From contig NZ_JACVTO010000014.1 of the NCBI RefSeq assembly GCF_016518545.1, positions 1-64,000 of the forward strand: a stretch of DNA of 64,000 nt. Direction: 5' to 3'. Position 1 is the stretch's first letter, and each line of letters starts with the position of its first letter. This document shows positions 59,939 to 64,000 of the stretch, piece by piece. The notes beneath the pieces were generated by a model. That model saw nothing but the letters and a program-made list of their open reading frames with translations, was not told the DNA's origin and ran no database searches. Source of the stretch: Pseudomonas sp. S30 (GTDB lineage Bacteria; Pseudomonadota; Gammaproteobacteria; Pseudomonadales; Pseudomonadaceae). A program made the translations under genes and the position numbers.

Positions 59939-60097
59939 TCAGCGCTTGGCGATGATATACACCGCGTGCACGATACCTGGAATGTAGCCGAGCAGGGTCA
60001 ACAGGATGTTGAGCCAGAAGGCGCCACCGAACCCGACCTGAAGGAACACGCCCAGCGGCGGCAGAAGGATGGCGATGATGATGCGGATGAAGTCCAT
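59939..60097 (-). CDS. YqaE/Pmp3 family membrane proteolipid (UPF0057)
   Basis: 52 residues, two membrane helices joined by a short loop (IIIAILLPPLGVFLQVGFGG, then ILLTLLGYIPGIVHAVYIIAK). The family is stress-linked and affects membrane potential in yeast. The start is the ATG at 60097 with AGGAGAG upstream; a longer frame to 60163 has no homology. Confidence 0.9.
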   Translation of the reverse strand: MDFIRIIIAILLPPLGVFLQVGFGGAFWLNILLTLLGYIPGIVHAVYIIAKR

Positions 60098-60197
60098 GCA
60101 AGTCTCTCCTGGGTAGGTTCTCAGAAAGAGACTAGCGCGCCGCGCTGGAGGTTCCAACGTCATACCGGCGAAAGCGAAGCGGCTTCGATTTCTTGAG

Positions 60198-60226
60198 AAA
60201 AAACGCCTGCCGAAGGGGGCAGGCGT
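60198..60226 (-). terminator. Rho-independent terminator of the acyl-CoA dehydrogenase gene
   Basis: A 9-bp stem (60203-60211 with 60218-60226) is followed by six Ts on the minus strand, 24 bp after the stop of the upstream gene. Confidence 0.9.
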
Positions 60227-60250
60227 CTGGGTTTCACAGGACTTTATCTG

Positions 60251-62056
60251 TCAGCACGACAGACCGAAGTCCTCTTCTTTCATCGCCATGAGGTTGTCGG
60301 CACCGGACAGGATCGCCGCCACATGGGCGCGGGTGCGCGGCAGGATGCGCTGGAAGTAGAAGCGCGCGGTCTGCAACTTGGCGGTGTAGAAGGCCTGCTC
60401 ACCGCTGCCGGCAGCCAGCTTCTCGGCGGCCACGCGGGCGATGTCGGCCCAGAAGTACGCCAGGCAGGCATAGCCGGAGTACATGAGGTAGTCCACGGAC
60501 GCGGCGCCCACTTCCTCACGGTCCTTCATGGCCGCCATGCCGATCTTCATGGTCAGCTCGCCCCACTCCTTGTTCAGCGCCGCCAGTGGCTGCACGAACT
60601 CCTGGGTGGCCTCGTTGCCTTCCTGACCCTGGCAGAACTTGTGCACGATCTTGGTGAAGCCCTTGAGCGCCTCGCCTTGGGTCATCAGCACCTTGCGCCC
60701 GAGCAGGTCGAGGGCCTGGATGCCGGTGGTGCCTTCGTACAGCATGGAGATGCGGCTGTCGCGTACGTTCTGCTCCATGCCCCATTCGGCGATGAAGCCA
60801 TGACCGCCATAGATTTGCACGCCATGGTTGGCAGCTTCGAAGCCCACCTCGGTCATGAAGGCCTTGGCGATCGGCGTAAGGAAGGCCAGCAGGGCGTCGG
60901 CCTTCTTGCGCGCTTCTTCGTCCTGGCTGTACTTGACGATGTCCACCTGCTGGGCAGTGAAGTACACCATCGCCCGATTGCCCTCGGCGAAGGCTTTCAT
61001 GGTGAGCAGCATGCGGCGCACGTCAGGGTGCACGATGATCGGGTCGGCGGCCTTCTCCGGTGCCTTGGGGCCGGTGAGCGAGCGCATCTGCAAACGCTCG
61101 CGGGCATATTTCAGGCCGCCCTGAAAGGCCACCTCGGCATGCGCCAGGCCTTGCAGGGCAGTGCCCAGGCGCGCGGTGTTCATGAACGTGAACATGCAGT
61201 TCAGGCCCTTGTTCGCCGGCCCGATCAGGTAGCCGGTGGCGCCGTCGAAGTTCATCACGCAGGTGGCGTTGCCATGGATGCCCATCTTGTGCTCGAGCGA
61301 GCCGCAGCTCACGCCGTTGCGCTGGCCGATGCCACCCTGGGCGTCGGGCAGGAACTTGGGCACGATGAACAGCGAAATGCCTTTGGTGCCAGCGGGCGCG
61401 TCGGGCAGGCGAGCGAGAACGATATGGACGATGTTGTCGGCCATGTCGTGTTCGCCGGCCGAGATGAAGATCTTGGTGCCCGATACCTTGTAGCTGCCAT
61501 CGGCCTGGGGTTCGGCCTTGGTGCGCAGCATGCCCAGGTCGGTGCCGCAGTGCGGCTCGGTCAGGCACATGGTGCCGGTCCACTCGCCGGACACCAGTTT
61601 GGTCAGGTAGACCTCCTGCTGCTCGGGCGTGCCGTGCTCTGAGATAGTGTTCATCGCACCGTGGGACAGGCCGGGGTACATGCCCCAGGACCAGTTCGAC
61701 TCGCCAACCATTTCGCTCAGGGTCAGGCCAAGCGACTCCGGCAGCCCCTGGCCGCCGTGCTCGACGTCATGGGCCAGGCTTGGCCAGCCGCCTTCGACGA
61801 ACTGCTTGTAGGCTTCCTTGAAGCCGGTGGGGGTCTTCACGCCCGACTCGCTCCAGGTGCAGCCTTCCAGGTCGCCGACGCGGTTCAGCGGCGAGAGCAC
61901 CTGTTCGCAGAACTTGGCGCCTTCTTCGAGGATGGCATCGACCATGTCCGGGGTGGCGTCCTGGCAACCCGGCAGGCTCTGATAGTGCGCTTCGTAGCCG
62001 AGCAGCTCGTCGCGGACGAAGCGAATATCACGCAAGGGGGCTTTGTATTCAGGCAT
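60251..62056 (-). CDS. Acyl-CoA dehydrogenase (FadE-like, 600-residue type)
   Basis: FAD enzyme introducing the alpha-beta double bond of acyl-CoA in fatty-acid oxidation. 601 residues: N-terminal, middle (MCLTEPHCGTDLG, FISAGEHDM), and C-terminal helical domains with the catalytic Glu E441 in MLYEGTTGIQALDLLGRK, plus the extra C-terminal domain of the DmdC-like class. I start at the ATG at 62056 (MPEYKAPLRD); an upstream extension is not family sequence. A PsrA-like palindrome lies 67 bp upstream. Chain-length range cannot be read from sequence. Confidence 0.9.
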   Translation of the reverse strand: MPEYKAPLRDIRFVRDELLGYEAHYQSLPGCQDATPDMVDAILEEGAKFCEQVLSPLNRVGDLEGCTWSESGVKTPTGFKEAYKQFVEGGWPSLAHDVEHGGQGLPESLGLTLSEMVGESNWSWGMYPGLSHGAMNTISEHGTPEQQEVYLTKLVSGEWTGTMCLTEPHCGTDLGMLRTKAEPQADGSYKVSGTKIFISAGEHDMADNIVHIVLARLPDAPAGTKGISLFIVPKFLPDAQGGIGQRNGVSCGSLEHKMGIHGNATCVMNFDGATGYLIGPANKGLNCMFTFMNTARLGTALQGLAHAEVAFQGGLKYARERLQMRSLTGPKAPEKAADPIIVHPDVRRMLLTMKAFAEGNRAMVYFTAQQVDIVKYSQDEEARKKADALLAFLTPIAKAFMTEVGFEAANHGVQIYGGHGFIAEWGMEQNVRDSRISMLYEGTTGIQALDLLGRKVLMTQGEALKGFTKIVHKFCQGQEGNEATQEFVQPLAALNKEWGELTMKIGMAAMKDREEVGAASVDYLMYSGYACLAYFWADIARVAAEKLAAGSGEQAFYTAKLQTARFYFQRILPRTRAHVAAILSGADNLMAMKEEDFGLSC

Positions 62057-62122
62057 GGCGATGAACCTCTGGGCTGATTGGGTATGGACCGCAGGCACCG
62101 ACCAGCTCTTGCCGGCTTTCGG

Positions 62123-62138
62123 TCAAACAGGTGTTTGA
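62123..62138. promoter_or_regulatory. PsrA-like operator
   Basis: TCAAAC-AGGT-GTTTGA, a perfect 6+6 dyad with a 4-nt spacer. It fits the known Pseudomonas PsrA pattern (G/C)AAAC-N2-4-GTTT(G/C). It lies in the 210-bp gap between the acyl-CoA dehydrogenase and the small rod-like gene, suggesting fatty-acid-responsive repression. Confidence 0.6.
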
Positions 62139-62266
62139 AACTTACGTTTAGCCCAGACGCTTGTCAAGGAAGGCCATGGTGGCGTTTTTGCCGCGAAAGA
62201 TGGCGATTCGGCCATTAACGGACACGCGCAATGCGCCGCAAGAGCGGCGACATTGGCAGGGAGGGG

Positions 62267-62563
62267 TCAAGCGTAGGTGTCGATCAGACGACCGAGCATT
62301 TCGTCGGAAGCCTTGGCCACTTTCGCGCCCAATTCGACTTCGTGCTTGCCCAGTGCGAGCTGCACGGTACTGGTGGCCAGGTCGAGCTGCTGGCTGCGGT
62401 CGACGGCACGCAGGCGCTCGTCCTGGTAATCGGTGGACTGGCTAGGGGAGGACCGCTCGACGCTGTCGCGGGCGATCTGTTGGGCGGCCTGATCCACGCG
62501 GTTCTGACCGTTCTGGATCGCGCCGAGGCCTGCGTAGTAAGCAGAGCTGCCGTTGATTTCCAT
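62267..62563 (-). CDS. Small protein with flagellar rod/hook-like terminal helices
   Basis: 98 residues, not functionally assigned. The N-terminus (SSAYYAGLGAIQNGQNRVDQ, with AAQQIA following) has the heptad pattern of the D0 N-helix of rod/hook proteins. The C-terminus (LATSTVQLALGKHEVELGAK, then VAKASDEMLGRLIDTYA) resembles the rod/hook C-helix (xVVxLVxAQRAYEANAKVIKTADEMLQTLLN). The middle is a short Ser/Gln/Asp-rich linker instead of a globular domain. The start is the ATG at 62563 behind GGAG. No flagellar gene is nearby. Confidence 0.7.
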   Translation of the reverse strand: MEINGSSAYYAGLGAIQNGQNRVDQAAQQIARDSVERSSPSQSTDYQDERLRAVDRSQQLDLATSTVQLALGKHEVELGAKVAKASDEMLGRLIDTYA

Positions 62564-62684
62564 GTCAGGACTCCGGATGAAGGACTGAGGTGCGAGCACT
62601 GATTAAACCAGTCTGGCGGCGAAAAGGCCCGTTTAAAACGCTAATAGCCCGATGCCATCTGATAGACGCAGGGCATTCTGCCGT

Positions 62685-63365
62685 TCAGCTCAGCAGCTCC
62701 AGGTGCAGATCATCGGCTACCGTCTGCGCCGTGGCCCTTTCAAGCCAGGGCACGCGCCCCAGGCAGGGTGCCGGCAGGCGTTCGACCAGGCTGTCGAGGT
62801 TGTCCTGCAGGCGCGAGATGTGCGGGTCGACGACATTGGCCACCCAACCGGCCAGTGGCAAGCCGTCGCGGACGATGGCTTCAGCGCTGAGCACGGCGTG
62901 GTTGATGCAACCCAGGCGCACGCCGACTACCAGGATCACCGGTAGCTTCAGAGCGATGGCCAGGTCCGACAGGTTGGCCTGGGCGGACAGCGGGACACGC
63001 CAGCCGCCCGCGCCTTCGACGAGGGTGAAATCGGCCTGGTGAGCCAACAGGTCCTGCATGGCGGTTTGCAGCGCGCCCACTTCAAGGAGCACTCCCGCTT
63101 CCCGGGCGGCCACATGGGGTGCGATGGCCGGCTCGAAGGCGTAAGGGTTGACCTGCTCGTAGGGCAGCACGATGGAGCTCTGTGCCATGAGCGCCAGGGC
63201 ATCGCTGTTGCGCAGCCCTTGGGCGCTCGAAGTGCAGCCGGACGCCACCGGCTTGGCCGCCAGGGTGCTCCAGCCCTTGCGACGGGCGGCAGCGAGCAGT
63301 CCGGCGGCGATGGTGGTCTTGCCGACGTCGGTATCGGTGCCGGCGATGAAATAGGCATGGGCCAT
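62685..63365 (-). CDS. bioD: Dethiobiotin synthase
   Basis: ATP-dependent ureido ring formation from 7,8-diaminopelargonate. 226 residues, P-loop GTDTDVGKTT at 9-18, KPVASG with catalytic lysine, and VEGAGGWRVPLS. The start is the ATG at 63365 behind AGGAG; an upstream in-frame stretch runs into bioC. It starts 1 bp after the bioC stop. Confidence 0.95.
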   Translation of the reverse strand: MAHAYFIAGTDTDVGKTTIAAGLLAAARRKGWSTLAAKPVASGCTSSAQGLRNSDALALMAQSSIVLPYEQVNPYAFEPAIAPHVAAREAGVLLEVGALQTAMQDLLAHQADFTLVEGAGGWRVPLSAQANLSDLAIALKLPVILVVGVRLGCINHAVLSAEAIVRDGLPLAGWVANVVDPHISRLQDNLDSLVERLPAPCLGRVPWLERATAQTVADDLHLELLS

Positions 63366-63366
63366 G

Positions 63367-64000
63367 TCAGCGCTCCTGGGGCTTGCGCAGCACGCCGTAC
63401 ACCACCTGATAGGTGGCTGGCAGCCCGCAGCGTTCACGCAAGCCTTCGTAGGCCTGCAGCATGCCTTGCATACGTGCACGCCCGGTGAGGCCCGACGGAC
63501 GCCCAGGGTTGAGATTGTGGGCGCCGAGGGCCTTGAGCTCGTGGGTCAGGTCGCGCACGGCGGGGTAATGCAGGACGTGGGCGCGCCGCTCCAGCGCCAG
63601 CACCTGCAGGCCACTGTCGCCACACAGGCGCTGGTAGTCCTCGAACCGGCGGAAGCGGTTGACGTGCACCTGGCTGTCCACCGCCTCCCAACTGGCGCGC
63701 AGTTCCTCGAGCGTGCCGACGCACAAGCTGCTGAAGGCCAGCACACCACCCGGTTTCAGTACCCGCTGGGCCTCGGCCAACACGCGTGCGAACGGCTCGC
63801 ACCACTGCAGCGCCAGGCTGCTGAAGATCAGCTCGAAGCTGTCGTCGCGCAGGGGCAGACGCTCCGCATCGCCGGCCACATGGTAATGCGCCCCGCCCTG
63901 CTTTCGAGCATGGGCCAGCATGCCTTCGGCAATGTCCATCGCCATGCCTTCGGCCTGGTCGAAACGGCTGGCCAGAACCCGGCTGAAGTGCCCGGTACCG
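63367..64000 (-). CDS. bioC: Malonyl-[acyl-carrier protein] O-methyltransferase (partial)
   Basis: The gene runs off the window end, so the N-terminus is missing; 63367-63999 encodes the last 210 residues before its stop. BioC methylates malonyl-ACP to start pimeloyl synthesis. Seen: the end of SAM motif I (GTGHFSRVLASRF), the acidic loop MDIAEGML, and FSSLALQWCEPFARVL (motif with the family-typical QW), then VLKPGGVLAFSSL. It is followed 1 bp later by bioD. Confidence 0.94.
   Translation of the reverse strand, partial: GTGHFSRVLASRFDQAEGMAMDIAEGMLAHARKQGGAHYHVAGDAERLPLRDDSFELIFSSLALQWCEPFARVLAEAQRVLKPGGVLAFSSLCVGTLEELRASWEAVDSQVHVNRFRRFEDYQRLCGDSGLQVLALERRAHVLHYPAVRDLTHELKALGAHNLNPGRPSGLTGRARMQGMLQAYEGLRERCGLPATYQVVYGVLRKPQER

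Noticed and set aside
1..64000. CRISPR arrays, intact insertion sequences, prophage genes or rRNA.
   Set aside because: No regularly spaced repeats, transposase, phage structural genes or rRNA sequence could be seen.

Overview
The window is an ordinary, gene-dense piece of a Pseudomonas chromosome, most likely from the P. putida group. This rests on high GC, strongly GC-ending codons, and a gene order that matches what I know of P. putida: tyrS, M23 peptidase, anmK, erpA, argC, hemJ, coq7, vfr, trpCDG, estP, trpE, gph, rpe, murU-amgK, lptD-surA-pdxA-rsmA-apaG-apaH, prkA-yeaH-spoVR, cca, folKB, plsY, tsaD, rpsU-dnaG-rpoD, davBA, pqqFABCDE, bioD-bioC. Species assignment is inference; no rRNA gene is present. 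There is no CRISPR array, prophage or intact insertion sequence.

Layout. 1-14.8 kb: translation, envelope and cofactor housekeeping (tyrS, M23 endopeptidase, anmK, erpA, argC, hemJ, a nitronate-monooxygenase-type flavoprotein, an SDR, a HIT protein, coq7, an OsmC protein, the cAMP receptor Vfr), then the minus-strand trpG-trpD-trpC operon. 14.8-20.2 kb: the autotransporter esterase estP, with trpE, gph and rpe on the minus strand. The trpE and trpG genes carry near-identical Trp-Arg-Trp leader peptides; the trpE copy is the in-frame C-terminus of Gph. 20.4-31.7 kb: a DUF3530 hydrolase, djlA, the peptidoglycan-salvage pair amgK-murU, and the lptD-surA-pdxA-rsmA / apaG-apaH / glpE run. 31.9-36.9 kb: the prkA-yeaH-spoVR stress module, preceded by a sigma-S-like -10 element. 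36.9-45.2 kb: cca, folK-folB, plsY, tsaD and the rpsU-dnaG-rpoD macromolecular synthesis cluster. 45.3-48.2 kb: a membrane GGDEF-EAL protein followed by a CAU tRNA that reads as tRNA-Ile2.

48.2-49.2 kb is the only accessory-looking patch: a perfect 30-bp inverted repeat, a decayed vapC toxin and an intact-looking vapB antitoxin. 49.2-52.4 kb is the lysine catabolic pair davB-davA with an Lrp-type regulator in front. 52.4-59.9 kb is the PQQ cofactor cluster (pqqF, pqqA, pqqBCDE and an S9 peptidase). 60-64 kb holds a Pmp3-type proteolipid, a fatty-acid-type acyl-CoA dehydrogenase behind a PsrA-like palindrome, a small flagellar-rod-like protein, bioD, and bioC cut off by the window end.

Functional links: AnmK, AmgK and MurU belong to one cell-wall salvage route. 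Rpe, Gph and the trp genes sit together, with attenuation-like leaders coupling them to tryptophan supply. LptD and SurA are assembly factors for the same outer membrane. No wholly new multi-gene system is evident. The most interesting signals are the duplicated trp leader nested in gph, the palindrome and vapBC remnant beside the tRNA, the orphan rod-like protein, and several regulatory sites.
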